From Acidimicrobiales bacterium (GTDB lineage: Bacteria > Actinomycetota > Acidimicrobiia > Acidimicrobiales > RAAP-2), in contig JASHWO010000046.1 in NCBI GenBank assembly GCA_030044045.1, positions 1 through 15,911 on the forward strand: a stretch of DNA of 15,911 nucleotides. The letters run 5' to 3'. The translations under genes were made by a program, and so were the position numbers. Below the pieces are notes generated by a model. It saw only the letters and a program-made list of their open reading frames with translations, was not told where the DNA came from and did no database searches. Below, one piece after another: positions 1 to 10,012 of the stretch (its first letter is position 1; every line of letters begins with the position of its first letter).

Positions 1-797
1 TGGCCGTCGGCCCGCCCGTCACCCGCCGGCGGGGCCCGGTGGGCCCGGTCCGGTGCCGGGGCAGCGGCCGGGGCCACCACGTAGTCCATGACCACCAGGC
101 GCAATGCCTCCTCCACCCCGGCCCCCAGCTCCTCGAGCTGGAGGCGGATGAGCCGGCCGTCCTCGCCCAGCTCGACCAGGTACCCCTCGATCTCGTCGCT
201 GACGCGGGCCACCATCTCGCCCGGCTGGAGCACGGCCACCACGTCGCGCACCGACACCGTGTCCTCCACCTCCAACGTGGAGAGGGTGGCCAGGGCGAAG
301 TCGAACCGGGTCTTGAACCGCTGCACGGTGGAGATGGCCTGGGCCGCCCGGTCGACCACCCGCCCGGTGCGCTGCAGGGTGTGCTTCCGGGCGTGGCGGT
401 AGACGGTGACCGTGGCCATGGCCTCGGACACGGTCACCACCGGCACGTCGATGGAACGGGCCACCCGCTCGGCGGTGCGGTGCCGGGTGCCGGTCTCGCT
501 GGTGGGGATGGAGGCCCGGGGCACGAGGTGCACGTTGGCCCGGGCGATGCGCGAGGCGTCGTGGGCCAGGATGATGGCCCCGTCCATCTTGGCCAGCTCG
601 GAGAGGCGCTGGGGGCTGAACTCGGCGTCGAGCAGGAACCCGCCGGTGCAGATGGACAGGACCACCGGGTCGTCCCCCACCACCACCAACGCCCCCCGCT
701 TGGCCTGGAGGATCCGGTCGAGCCCGGCACGGAGCGGCCTGCCGGGGGCCACGAGCGAGAGCGCCTCGATCAGCGGCTCGCCGCCCTGGTCGACCAC
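1..797 (-). CDS. disA: DisA diadenylate cyclase, C-terminal part beyond window edge
   Basis: DisA makes the second messenger c-di-AMP from two ATP and, in characterised members, binds branched DNA through a C-terminal helix-hairpin-helix domain. About 265 residues are visible and the frame is open to base 1. The N-terminal cyclase domain is clear: APGRPLRAGL near residues 18-26, the DGA motif in AKMDGAIIL (72-74) and the RHR motif in GTRHRTAERVA (105-107). A helical segment with TRFDFALATLSTLEVED follows, then the start of an Ala/Pro-rich stretch (VVAPAAAPAPDRAHRAPP) where the linker domain begins. The helix-hairpin-helix part would lie outside the window. I chose the GTG at 797, which gives the usual short N-terminus; it has no good ribosome binding site and no other in-frame start was seen nearby. 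It lies 29 bases after the clpC stop, so co-transcription with clpC is likely. Family assignment is firm; the exact start is less so. Confidence 0.93.
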   Translation of the reverse strand, partial: MVDQGGEPLIEALSLVAPGRPLRAGLDRILQAKRGALVVVGDDPVVLSICTGGFLLDAEFSPQRLSELAKMDGAIILAHDASRIARANVHLVPRASIPTSETGTRHRTAERVARSIDVPVVTVSEAMATVTVYRHARKHTLQRTGRVVDRAAQAISTVQRFKTRFDFALATLSTLEVEDTVSVRDVVAVLQPGEMVARVSDEIEGYLVELGEDGRLIRLQLEELGAGVEEALRLVVMDYVVAPAAAPAPDRAHRAPPAGDGRADG

Positions 798-826
798 GGA
801 GGCATCGTACCCGGGCGCGCCGCCGG

Positions 827-3340
<2,514 letters not shown>

Positions 3341-3347
3341 GTGACCG

Positions 3348-3352
3348 CCTCC
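3348..3352 (-). promoter_or_regulatory. Ribosome binding site deciding the clpC start
   Basis: The minus strand reads GGAGG here, seven bases before the GTG at 3340. This supports the GTG that encodes the first residue of the conserved FERFTDRAR N-terminus over the longer in-frame start at 3391. Confidence 0.8.
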
Positions 3353-3375
3353 GTGGTGGGTCGTCCTGCGCAGCC

Positions 3376-3381
3376 AGTGTA
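3376..3381 (-). promoter_or_regulatory. Possible -10 element for clpC-disA
   Basis: The minus strand reads TACACT, which matches the -10 consensus TATAAT at four of six positions. It would place a transcript start about 30 bases before the clpC GTG. No convincing -35 hexamer is visible in the GC-rich sequence upstream, and I saw no clear CtsR or HrcA operator in the 190-base divergent gap (3341-3530). This is a weak call based on position and AT content in a GC-rich background. Confidence 0.25.
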
Positions 3382-3519
3382 CAGGGGCCACCTGGGGCGG
3401 GCGCCGCGCCGGAGGGCACCGGCACCACCTGGGACGACGCGCCCGCCCGTCGGCGGCGGCACCCGTCCCGGGGGCCGCGCCGGCCGTTCCTCGGGCTGTC
3501 GCCCGCCGCGGCGGTCGCC

Positions 3520-3525
3520 TATCGT
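3520..3525 (+). promoter_or_regulatory. Possible -10 element giving a leaderless polyprenyl synthase transcript
   Basis: TATCGT fits the actinobacterial -10 pattern TAnnnT and ends five bases before the GTG at 3531. Transcription would then begin at or next to the start codon. No good Shine-Dalgarno stands at a normal distance from that GTG, which agrees with a leaderless messenger. No -35 was recognised. Confidence 0.3.
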
Positions 3526-3530
3526 GCAGG

Positions 3531-4508
3531 GTGGTGAACGCGACGGAGGCCCTGGGCCTTCCCTACCTGGAGGAAGGCCTGGAGCGGCTGGAGCCCCTGC
3601 TCAGGTCGTCGGTGACGACCGGCGACCGGTTCCTCGACGACGTGACCACCCACCTCATCGCCGCCGGCGGCAAGCGCCTGCGGCCACTGCTGGCCCTGGC
3701 CGCGGCCACCGGCGGCGCCCGGGCGGCCACCGAGGAGGATCTGCTCGGCGGGGTGGCGGTGGAGCTGGTCCACCTGGCCTCCCTCTACCACGACGACGTG
3801 ATCGACGAGGCCACCGTGCGGCGCAACGTCGAGAGCGTGAACAGCCGCTTCGGCAACCTGGTGGCCATCGTGGCCGGCGACTACCTGCTGGCTCGCTCGG
3901 CGGCCATCGCCGCCGGCCTGGGGACGGAGATCGCCGGGCTGCTGGCCACCACCCTGGGCCGCCTGTGCCAGGGCCAGGTGACCGAGGTCCGCTCCTCCTT
4001 CCAGACCGGCCGCACGCAGGAGGACTACTTCGAGGCCATCGCCGGCAAGACGGCGGCGCTGATGTCCGCCTCCTGCCGGATCGGTGCTCTGGTGACGGGA
4101 ACCGCCGGCGGGGAGGCCGACGCCCTGACCGCCTTCGGCCAGTGCTTCGGGATGGTGTTCCAGCTCCGCGACGACGTGCGCGACGTCATCGCCACCGACG
4201 AGGAGCTGGGCAAGCCGGCCGGCCAGGATCTGGCCGAGGGGATCTATACGCTGCCGGTGCTGCTGGCCCTGGAGGACCCGGACACCGGGCCGGAGCTGCG
4301 GACCCTGCTGGGCCAGCCCCTGGGCCAGCCCGAGCGGGACAAGGCCCGGGCCATCGTGGCAGCGTCGCCCGGGGTGGTGGGCACGGTGGCCGTGGCCCGC
4401 CGGTACGTGGCCGGCGCCACCGAGGCGGCCGCCGGCATCGGCTCGCCGGCGGTGGCCTCTGGACTGGCGCGCCTGGCGCGCTCGCTCATCGACGACCTTC
4501 CCGGCTAG
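3531..4508 (+). CDS. Trans-polyprenyl diphosphate synthase
   Basis: This enzyme family condenses isopentenyl diphosphate onto an allylic diphosphate to build linear prenyl chains, such as those of menaquinone or lipid carriers. The 325 residues carry GGKRLRP (46-52), the first Asp-rich motif DDVID inside LYHDDVIDEATVRRN (88-92), GDYLLARS (116-123), and the second Asp-rich motif DDVRD inside FQLRDDVRD (214-218). GQDLAEGIYTLPVLLAL follows. Length and motif order match the octaprenyl/heptaprenyl synthase large-subunit group; product chain length cannot be read from sequence by eye. The start is one of two tandem GTG codons (3531 or 3534). It is the only plus-strand gene here. It diverges from clpC and converges on lysS with six bases between the two stops. 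In mycobacteria the comparable clpC-lysS position carries lsr2, which is absent here. Confidence 0.92.
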   Translation: MVNATEALGLPYLEEGLERLEPLLRSSVTTGDRFLDDVTTHLIAAGGKRLRPLLALAAATGGARAATEEDLLGGVAVELVHLASLYHDDVIDEATVRRNVESVNSRFGNLVAIVAGDYLLARSAAIAAGLGTEIAGLLATTLGRLCQGQVTEVRSSFQTGRTQEDYFEAIAGKTAALMSASCRIGALVTGTAGGEADALTAFGQCFGMVFQLRDDVRDVIATDEELGKPAGQDLAEGIYTLPVLLALEDPDTGPELRTLLGQPLGQPERDKARAIVAASPGVVGTVAVARRYVAGATEAAAGIGSPAVASGLARLARSLIDDLPG

Positions 4509-4543
4509 GCCCGCTCACCCGCCCGGGCGGAGGGTGGGGAAGG
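4496..4543. terminator. Possible bidirectional terminator between convergent genes
   Basis: Inverted repeats cover both stop codons. CCTTCCC (4496-4502) can pair with GGGAAGG (4537-4543), and inside them CACCC (4516-4520) pairs with GGGTG (4532-4536) around a self-complementary GCCCGGGC (4521-4528). The right-hand arms abut while the left-hand arms are split by 13 bases, so the stem would carry a bulge. There is no T-run on either side. With only six bases between the genes, a shared structure is plausible but unproven. Confidence 0.3.
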
Positions 4544-6011
4544 CGATGACCTCACGGATGTTGGCCACGTCGGCGAAGAGCATGGCCAGCCGGTCGATGC
4601 CCATGCCGAGCCCAGCGGTGGGCGGGAGCCCGTGCTCCAGCGCCCGCAAGTACTCGGCGTCGACCACCATGGCCTCCTCGTCACCAGCCCGGTGCCGGGC
4701 TGCCTGCTCTTCGAACCGGGCCCGCTGGTCGTCGGGGTCGATCAGCTCGGTGAAGGCGTTGACCAGCTCCCGCCCGGCCACGATGGCCTCGAACCGCTCC
4801 ACCAGGTCCGGGTCGTCGCGGTGCCGGCGGGCCAGCGGCGAGACCTCGGCCGGGTAGTCGCAGACGAGCACCGGCCCCCAGAGGGTGGCCTCGGTGGTTT
4901 TCTCGTAGAGCTCCAGCAGCAGCTTGCCCGGGCCCCAGCCCGGCTCGGGCTCGACCCCGGCGGTGGCCAGGTGGCGGCGCAGCTCGCCCACCGGGGTGTG
5001 CACGTCCACCGACAGCCCGGTGGCCTCTTCGACCAGCGCCGACAGGGTGGCCCGGCGCCAGGGCGGGGCCAGGTCCAGCGGGCGCCCCTGGTAGGTGAGG
5101 GAGGTGGTGCCCAGCAGGTCGGTGGCCAGCCCGGCCACCAGCGCCTCGGTCAGCGCCATCAGGTCCCGGTAGTCGGCGTAGGCCTGGTAGAGCTCGACGG
5201 AGGTGAACTCCGGATTATGCCGGGGGGACAGCCCCTCGTTCCGGAAGAGGCGCCCCAGCTCGAACACCTTCTCGAACCCGCCCACCACCAGCCGCTTCAG
5301 GTAGAGCTCGGGGGCCACCCGCAGGTAGAAGTCGGCGTCGAGGGCATGGTGGTGGGTGACGAAGGGGCGGGCGTGGGCTCCGCCCGGGATAGCGTGGAGC
5401 ACCGGCGTCTCCACTTCGACGAAGCCGCCGGCCCACAACCGCTCGCGGAGCCGCTGGAGCAGGCGGCTGCGCAGCAGCAGCACCCGGCGGCTGCCCTCGT
5501 TGGCCCACAGGTCCACCTCCCGCTGGCGGTAGCGGGTCTCCACGTCGGTCACCCCGCGCCACTTGTCGCCGAAGCCCCGGCGGGTCTCGGCCAGCAACAC
5601 CCACTCGGCCACCTTCACCGACAGCTCGCCCCGCTTGGTCCGCACCACCTCGCCCCGGGCCCCCACCCAGTCACCCAGGTTCCGGCGGACCAGCCCCTCG
5701 AAGTCGGCGGTCACGCCGGCCAGGGCGAAGAGCTGGACCGAGCCGGACGAGTCGCGCAGCTCGGCGAAGGCCACCCGGCCTTGGGGGCGGGACAGCATGA
5801 GCCGCCCGGCCACAGCCACCTCCTGGCCCGACTCCTCGCCGGGGGCCAGCCCGCCCCAACGGGCCGCCACCTCGGCAGCAGTGGCCGTGCGGTCGAAGCG
5901 GTAGGGGATGCTGTGCTGGCTTCGCCCGCCCGGGGCCCCGACCCCGGGCTCCTCCGGAGAGCGGGGACCCCTGCCCCGCTCCCGGCCGTGGTCGCTCTGG
6001 TCGTCGGTCAC
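4515..6011 (-). CDS. lysS: Lysyl-tRNA synthetase, class II, with a repeat-derived N-terminus
   Basis: LysRS charges tRNA-Lys with lysine. The 498 residues contain an OB-fold anticodon-binding domain (about 64-145) and the class II catalytic core: RYRQREVDL (160-168), FVEVETPVL (motif 1, 197-205), ELGRLFRNEGLSPRHNPEFT (motif 2, 251-270) and GLGMGIDRLAMLFAD (motif 3, 467-481), followed by NIREVIAFPTLRP. The start is the GTG whose last two bases begin the coaX TGA (GTGA overlap at 6008-6011); the much longer open frame upstream only shadows coaX. Residues 9-30 ([20 protein letters not shown] and two more) are encoded by a copy of the dispersed hairpin repeat. They replace the usual charged helix before the conserved PYRFDRT (36-42). 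The catalytic part is intact and total length is normal, so I infer a working enzyme. It is the last gene of the long operon. Confidence 0.95.
   Translation of the reverse strand: MTDDQSDHGRERGRGPRSPEEPGVGAPGGRSQHSIPYRFDRTATAAEVAARWGGLAPGEESGQEVAVAGRLMLSRPQGRVAFAELRDSSGSVQLFALAGVTADFEGLVRRNLGDWVGARGEVVRTKRGELSVKVAEWVLLAETRRGFGDKWRGVTDVETRYRQREVDLWANEGSRRVLLLRSRLLQRLRERLWAGGFVEVETPVLHAIPGGAHARPFVTHHHALDADFYLRVAPELYLKRLVVGGFEKVFELGRLFRNEGLSPRHNPEFTSVELYQAYADYRDLMALTEALVAGLATDLLGTTSLTYQGRPLDLAPPWRRATLSALVEEATGLSVDVHTPVGELRRHLATAGVEPEPGWGPGKLLLELYEKTTEATLWGPVLVCDYPAEVSPLARRHRDDPDLVERFEAIVAGRELVNAFTELIDPDDQRARFEEQAARHRAGDEEAMVVDAEYLRALEHGLPPTAGLGMGIDRLAMLFADVANIREVIAFPTLRPGG
5928..5981 (+). repeat. 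Double-hairpin repeat, copy A (in lysS 5' end)
   Basis: Hairpin 1 has stem GCCCGGGG (5928-5935) with CCCCGGGC (5942-5949) and loop CCCCGA. A 9-base linker TCCTCCGGA (5950-5958) follows. Hairpin 2 has stem GAGCGGGG (5959-5966) with CCCCGCTC (5974-5981) and loop ACCCCTG. Similarity to the panC copy extends to about 5924-5988. The copy lies in frame within lysS, about 20 to 30 bases after its start codon, and is read as the reverse complement in the messenger. Confidence 0.85.
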
Positions 6012-6865
6012 CGGGGGCCGCCGGTGCGCACGTTGCGCTCGTAGACGATGCGGAGCCCGTGCAGGGTGAGCCACGGCTCCACGTGCTCGACCACCTCGGC
6101 GTAGGGGGCCACCAGCTCGCTGAGCCCACCGGTGGCCACCACCGTGGCCGGCCCCAGCTCGGCCATGATGCGCCGGCAGAGCCCGTCTACCTGGGCGGCG
6201 AACCCGTAGAGGGCGCCCGACTGGATGGACTCCACGGTGGAGCGGCCGATCACGTCGCGCGGCGGCACCAGCTCCACCCGGCGCAGGGCGGCGGCGTGCT
6301 GGAACAGCGCCTCCAGGCTGATGGCCACCCCCGGGGTGATGGCCCCGCCCAGGTACTCCCCGGCCGCCGAGATGGCGTCGAAGGTGGTGGCCGTCCCCAG
6401 GTCCACCACCACGCAAGGACCCCCGTAGAGGTCGTAGGCCCCCACGGCGTTGGCCACCCGGTCGGCGCCCACCTCCTTCGGGTTGTCGTAGAGGATGGGC
6501 AGGCCGCTCTTGACCCCGGGGCCGAGCACCACGCACGGCACGCCCTCGAACCAGCGGGCGGCCATCTGGCGCAGCTCGCCGGTGACCGCCGGGACCGACG
6601 AGCTGACGGCGATCCCGTCGATGGTGGTCGAGATGTCCAGGCCCTCCAGGTCGAGGAGCTGGGTGAGCAGCACGGCGTGCTCGTCCGGGGTGCGGGTGGG
6701 CACGGTGGAGAGCCGCCAGTGGTGGGTGAGGCCGCGGCGCGGCTCGTCCTCCGCCCCGATGCCGAAGCCGGCGTCGCTCGGGGGCAGGGCCTCGCCCTCG
6801 GCCGCGGTGAGCGCGTAGAGGCCGATGACCGACTCCGTGTTGCCGACGTCGATGGCGAGCAGCAT
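6008..6865 (-). CDS. coaX: Type III pantothenate kinase CoaX
   Basis: CoaX phosphorylates pantothenate, the first step of coenzyme A synthesis, in the cytoplasm. The 285 residues show the ASKHA-fold type III signature: phosphate-binding DVGNT (6-10), HHWRLSTVPTRTPDE (48-62), AVSSSVPAV (86-94), NPKEVGADRVANAVGAY (128-144) with the catalytic-region Asp in GADR, DLGTATTFDAIS (155-166), GGAITPGV (173-180), and IGRST plus IQSGALYG. Residues about 21-45 (TAAEGEALPPSDAGFGIGAE and following) look like an insertion between the first strands compared with typical members. The ATG at 6865 stands three bases after the nadC stop, with a purine-rich GGGAGAGGA upstream inside the nadC end. Its stop overlaps the lysS GTG. 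It completes the local pantothenate-to-CoA set with panC and panD. Confidence 0.95.
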   Translation of the reverse strand: MLLAIDVGNTESVIGLYALTAAEGEALPPSDAGFGIGAEDEPRRGLTHHWRLSTVPTRTPDEHAVLLTQLLDLEGLDISTTIDGIAVSSSVPAVTGELRQMAARWFEGVPCVVLGPGVKSGLPILYDNPKEVGADRVANAVGAYDLYGGPCVVVDLGTATTFDAISAAGEYLGGAITPGVAISLEALFQHAAALRRVELVPPRDVIGRSTVESIQSGALYGFAAQVDGLCRRIMAELGPATVVATGGLSELVAPYAEVVEHVEPWLTLHGLRIVYERNVRTGGPR

Positions 6866-6868
6866 CGG

Positions 6869-7780
6869 TCAATCCTCTCCCACGGCGGTGACGGTCCGCA
6901 GATCCAGGCCGAGGTCGAGCACCGGCGCCGAGTGGGTGAGGGCACCCACCGAGATGAGGTCCACGCCGGCGGCGGCGTACCTCGGCGCGGTGTGCAGGTC
7001 CACGCCGCCCGAGACCTCCACCAGCACCCCGGCCGCCCCGGCCGCCCGCCGGGCCAGGGCGGCGCAGGCGGCGGCCTGGTCGGGGGTCATGTTGTCGAGC
7101 AGGACGGCGGTGGCCCCGGCCCGGCAGGCCTCCTCCACCTGCTCGGGCCGGTCGCACTCCACCTCGACCATGCGGCCCGGCCACAGCGCCCGGGCCCGCC
7201 GCACCGCCTCGGCGATGCCCACCCCGCCCAGGTGGTTGTCCTTCACCAGGACGGCGTCGGAGAGGCTGGCCCGGTGGTTCTGGCCGCCGCCGGCCCGCAC
7301 CGCCGCCTTCTCCAGGGCCCGCAGGCCGGGGGTGGTCTTGCGGGTGTCGAGGACGCGCACCGAGGGGTCCACGGCGGCCACGGCGTCGACGAACCGCCGG
7401 GTCAGGGTGGCCACCCCCGAGAGGTGGCCGAGGAAGTTGAGCGCCGTGCGCTCCCCGGTCAGCACCGGCCGGAGCGGGCCGGCCACCTCGGCCACCACGT
7501 CGCCCGGGGCCACGGCCGAGCCGTCAGGGCGGTGCCAGGTCACGGTCACCGCCGGGTCCACCAGGGTGAAGGCCTCCTCGGCGCAGCGCTGCCCGGCCAC
7601 CACGCCCACCGCCCGGGCCACGATGGCCAGGTGGGCGGTAGCATCGGCCGGCACCAGGGCCGCCGTGAGGTCGCCCAGGGGCAGCACGTCCTCGGCCAGG
7701 GCACGGGCCACCGCCTCCCGCACCGCCGCCGGCGGGGGGTGGACGGGGTCGCCGGGGTCGGGGTCGGGGGGCTCAGCCAT
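6869..7780 (-). CDS. nadC: Quinolinate phosphoribosyltransferase NadC
   Basis: NadC converts quinolinate and PRPP to nicotinate mononucleotide in de novo NAD synthesis. From the ATG at 7780 the protein has 303 residues. Visible are AEDVLPLGDLT (29-39), ERTALNFLGHLSGVAT (110-125), DTRKTTPGLR (145-154), GGGQNHR (164-170), VLVKDNHL (177-184), VEVECD (205-210), LLDN (227-230), EVSGGV (255-260) and ISVGALTHS (276-284), all substrate or PRPP-binding segments of the family. The N-terminal dozen residues are Pro/Asp-rich and unconserved. The start could instead be GTG at 7786 (two residues longer), closer to an AGGGGG. Either start overlaps the 3' end of nadB, so coupled translation is likely. Length is close to the family norm. 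Confidence 0.95.
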   Translation of the reverse strand: MAEPPDPDPGDPVHPPPAAVREAVARALAEDVLPLGDLTAALVPADATAHLAIVARAVGVVAGQRCAEEAFTLVDPAVTVTWHRPDGSAVAPGDVVAEVAGPLRPVLTGERTALNFLGHLSGVATLTRRFVDAVAAVDPSVRVLDTRKTTPGLRALEKAAVRAGGGQNHRASLSDAVLVKDNHLGGVGIAEAVRRARALWPGRMVEVECDRPEQVEEACRAGATAVLLDNMTPDQAAACAALARRAAGAAGVLVEVSGGVDLHTAPRYAAAGVDLISVGALTHSAPVLDLGLDLRTVTAVGED

Positions 7781-9608
7781 GGGCACGCCGGCCCCCTGGG
7801 GCGCGGTGGACCAGGCGGCAGCGCCAGGCCGGGTCGGCCTCGGGGAACTCGACCCGGGCGTGGGCCCCCCGGCTCTCCTCCCGGGCGGTGGCCGAGCGCA
7901 GGAGGGCCCGGGCCAGGGTCACCAGGTTGGCTAGCTCGCCCGGGGCGGCGGCGGGCGGCGGCCCGGCCAGGTGACTGGCCACCTCGTCCAGGCCCGCCCC
8001 GGCGGCCTCGAGGGAGGCCGCGCTGCGCACCACCCCGGCACCGGCGGTCATGGCCCGCTGCAGCAGCTCGCGCTGCTTGCCCCAGTCGACGGTAGTGGGG
8101 CCCCCGGGCGGGCCCGGCGGCACGGCCGGGTCGGGGTTCGTGGGGGGCAGCATCCGGACGGGAATCTCCTCGCCGACGGCCGGCGTGGGGCAGGGGCCCC
8201 ACGCATCGGAGGAGCCCGGGGTCGGGGCCCCGGGCGGGCCCGGAGGCAGCACGGCCGGCGTGGGGCAGGGGCCCCACGCATCGGAGGAGCCCGGGGTCGG
8301 GGCCCCGGGCGGGTAGGCAAACACAGCCGGGGCCAGCAGGCTGCGCATGGCCCCGGTGGGGGTGGGGCCGTCACCACCGCCGGCGATCGACTCGGCCAGG
8401 CGGGCGCCGAACACCATCCCCTCCAGCAGCGAGTTGGAGGCCAGGCGGTTGGCGCCGTGCACGCCGGTGCAGGCCACCTCGCCGGCCGCCCAGAGCCCGG
8501 GCAGCTCGGTGGCCCCCCACAGGTCGGTGACCGCCCCGCCGGAGAGGTGGTGGGCGGCCGGGGCGATGGGCAGCCAGTCGACGGCGGGGTCGAGGCCCAC
8601 CGCGGCCAGCGAGGCGGCGATGGTGGGGAACCGCTCGCCGAACCGGTCCAGGCCGGTGGCGTCGAGCCAGAGGTGCTCGGCCCCCTGCTCGGCCATGCGG
8701 GCGGCCATGGCCCGGCTCACCACGTCCCGCGGGGCCAGCTCGTCCACGAACCGCTCGCCGCCGGCGTCCCGCAGCAAGGCCCCATGCCCCCGCAGGGCCT
8801 CGGACAGCAGAGGCCGGGGCATGGCCGGGTGGTGCAGGGCGGTGGGGTGGAACTGTACGAACTCCACGTCGGCCACGGCCACCCCGGCCCGCAGGGCCAT
8901 GGCCACGCCGTCGCCGGTGGCCTCCCGGGGGTTGGTGGTGACGGCGAAGAGCTGCCCGCCGCCGCCGGTGGCCAGCACCACGTGGCGGGCCCGCACGGCC
9001 ACCGGCGGGCCGGCCGGGGGGAGGGCCAGCACGCCGCCGCACCGCCCGCCCTCCAGCAGCAGGTCGAGGGCGAACCAGCGCTCCAGCACGGCGCCGGCCG
9101 CCGAGCGGGTGGCCTCCACCAGCGCCCGCTCCACCTCGGCCCCGGTGGCCGCCCCGCCGGCGTGGACCACCCGTGGGCGGGAGTGGCCACCCTCCCGGGC
9201 CAGGGCCAGCGAGCCCGAGGCCTCCCGGTCGAAAACGGCACCCAGGGCGATCAGCTCCTCCACCCGGGCCGGGCCCTCGTCGACCAGGACGCGGACGGCG
9301 TCCACGTCACACAGCCCGGCCCCGGCGGCCAGCGTGTCGGCCAGGTGGAGGTCGGTCGAGTCCTCGTCGCCCCCGAGCACGGCGGCCACCCCGCCCTGGG
9401 CCCAGCGGGTGGCCGACTGGGAGAGCTCGCCCTTGGTCATCACCCCGACGTGCAACGCCGGGCCCCGGGTGGGAGTGGCCGTGGTGGCGGCCAGGCGGAC
9501 GGCGGTCGACAGCCCGGCCACCCCGCTGCCCAGCACCAGCACGTCGAAAGGGCCGGGCCCGTCGCCCACCGCCGCCGGAGCCCCGGCGGCGCGCCCCGGC
9601 CGGGTCAC
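7773..9608 (-). CDS. nadB: L-aspartate oxidase NadB with a repeat-filled interdomain insertion
   Basis: NadB oxidises L-aspartate to iminoaspartate using FAD, the first step of NAD synthesis. The 611 residues hold an N-terminal FAD site [15 protein letters not shown] (26-40), [12 protein letters not shown] (65-76), [11 protein letters not shown] (142-152), [11 protein letters not shown] (211-221), the substrate-region QFHPTALH (252-259), APRDVVSRA (292-300), HHLSGG (353-358) and [16 protein letters not shown] (382-397). The C-terminal helical domain restarts near [16 protein letters not shown] (505-520) and holds REESRGAH (577-583). Between them, residues about 432-505 are Pro/Gly-rich and include two identical tracts [21 protein letters not shown] made by tandem copies of the dispersed hairpin repeat. 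The excess over typical NadB (about 540 residues) matches this insertion. The GTG start overlaps the panD stop (GTGA). No nadA is present in the window. Confidence 0.95.
   Translation of the reverse strand: MTRPGRAAGAPAAVGDGPGPFDVLVLGSGVAGLSTAVRLAATTATPTRGPALHVGVMTKGELSQSATRWAQGGVAAVLGGDEDSTDLHLADTLAAGAGLCDVDAVRVLVDEGPARVEELIALGAVFDREASGSLALAREGGHSRPRVVHAGGAATGAEVERALVEATRSAAGAVLERWFALDLLLEGGRCGGVLALPPAGPPVAVRARHVVLATGGGGQLFAVTTNPREATGDGVAMALRAGVAVADVEFVQFHPTALHHPAMPRPLLSEALRGHGALLRDAGGERFVDELAPRDVVSRAMAARMAEQGAEHLWLDATGLDRFGERFPTIAASLAAVGLDPAVDWLPIAPAAHHLSGGAVTDLWGATELPGLWAAGEVACTGVHGANRLASNSLLEGMVFGARLAESIAGGGDGPTPTGAMRSLLAPAVFAYPPGAPTPGSSDAWGPCPTPAVLPPGPPGAPTPGSSDAWGPCPTPAVGEEIPVRMLPPTNPDPAVPPGPPGGPTTVDWGKQRELLQRAMTAGAGVVRSAASLEAAGAGLDEVASHLAGPPPAAAPGELANLVTLARALLRSATAREESRGAHARVEFPEADPAWRCRLVHRAPGGRRAHG
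8094..8131 (-). repeat. Degenerate remnant of the hairpin-repeat flank in nadB
   Basis: On the plus strand this stretch resembles the hairpin-1 edge and spacer of the two tandem copies (CCCCGGGCGGGCCCGG then CACGGCCGG), with single-base differences and a shorter spacer. It encodes [11 protein letters not shown], which echoes [12 protein letters not shown] between the full copies. It suggests that the nadB insertion once held, or grew from, a third unit. The match is short and in low-complexity sequence. Confidence 0.4.
8183..8235 (-). repeat. Double-hairpin repeat, copy B (in nadB, tandem)
   Basis: In plus-strand coordinates, hairpin 2 is GCGTGGGG (8183-8190) with CCCCACGC (8197-8204), the linker is ATCGGAGGA (8205-8213), and hairpin 1 is GCCCGGGG (8214-8221) with CCCCGGGC (8228-8235). 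Its orientation is opposite to copies A and D. The identical block shared with copy C runs from 8176 to 8238 (63 bases). Confidence 0.85.
8258..8310 (-). repeat. Double-hairpin repeat, copy C (in nadB, tandem)
   Basis: This copy is identical to copy B and displaced by exactly 75 bases (25 codons). The shared 63-base block is 8251-8313, and the two blocks are separated by 12 unrelated bases (8239-8250). The exact identity points to a recent duplication, and the 75-base period keeps nadB in frame. Confidence 0.85.
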
Positions 9609-10000
9609 GCCGGGTCGGCCAGAGAGGTCAATTGGGCGTCGAGCTGGGCCGACGCCTCGTCGATCACCCGGTTCCGCCGGTCGACGTGGACCACCAGGGG
9701 GCGGTAGGTCGCCAGATCTTCCCGGGTGTAGTCGGCGTAGGTGATGAGGATCACCCGGTCACCGGGGGCCACCAGCCGGGCGGCGGCGCCGTTCAGGCAG
9801 ATCTCGCCGCTGCCGCCCTCGATGGCGTAGGTCTCGAAGCGGGCGCCGTTGTCGATGTCGAGCACCGTGACCTGCTCGTAGGGAAGGATGTCGGCCAGGG
9901 CCAGCAGCTCGGTGTCGATGCTCACCGAGCCCACGTAGTGCAGGTTGGCCGAGGTGACCGTGGCCCGGTGGATCTTCGACTTCATCATCCTGCGCTGCAT
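9605..10000 (-). CDS. panD: Aspartate 1-decarboxylase PanD (pyruvoyl enzyme)
   Basis: PanD decarboxylates aspartate to beta-alanine for pantothenate synthesis. It is made as a proenzyme that cleaves itself before a Ser, which becomes the pyruvoyl group. The 131 residues start [16 protein letters not shown], close to the actinobacterial norm, with the cleavage site HYVGSVSID at Gly24-Ser25. [13 protein letters not shown] (49-61), INGAAA-like CLNGAAARL and [12 protein letters not shown] follow. Length is normal. The ATG at 10000 is preceded by AAAGG nine bases upstream. It follows panC after 12 bases, and its stop overlaps the nadB GTG (GTGA). A hairpin-repeat copy in the end of panC ends about 35 bases upstream of this start and could affect its translation (inference). 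Confidence 0.96.
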   Translation of the reverse strand: MQRRMMKSKIHRATVTSANLHYVGSVSIDTELLALADILPYEQVTVLDIDNGARFETYAIEGGSGEICLNGAAARLVAPGDRVILITYADYTREDLATYRPLVVHVDRRNRVIDEASAQLDAQLTSLADPA

Positions 10001-10012
10001 GTGACGGACCTT

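Noticed and set aside
5924..5990. Intrinsic terminator at the coaX/lysS junction
   Set aside because: The hairpins are strong but no T-run follows on either strand, and the sequence lies inside the lysS coding frame after its start codon.
6012..7184. Extending lysS upstream to 7184
   Set aside because: The frame stays open, but the added residues are Arg/Gly/His-rich shadow of coaX and nadC. LysRS similarity begins well inside, and the GTGA junction with coaX gives a natural start.
8176..8313. CRISPR array (two identical 63-base blocks with a spacer)
   Set aside because: There are only two units, the spacer is 12 bases, the blocks lie inside nadB in frame and no cas gene is present. The copies belong to the dispersed hairpin family.
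8094..8313. Collagen-like or structural Pro/Gly repeat domain in NadB
   Set aside because: The peptide arises from a nucleotide element that is read in other frames in lysS and panC, so the protein repeat is a by-product.
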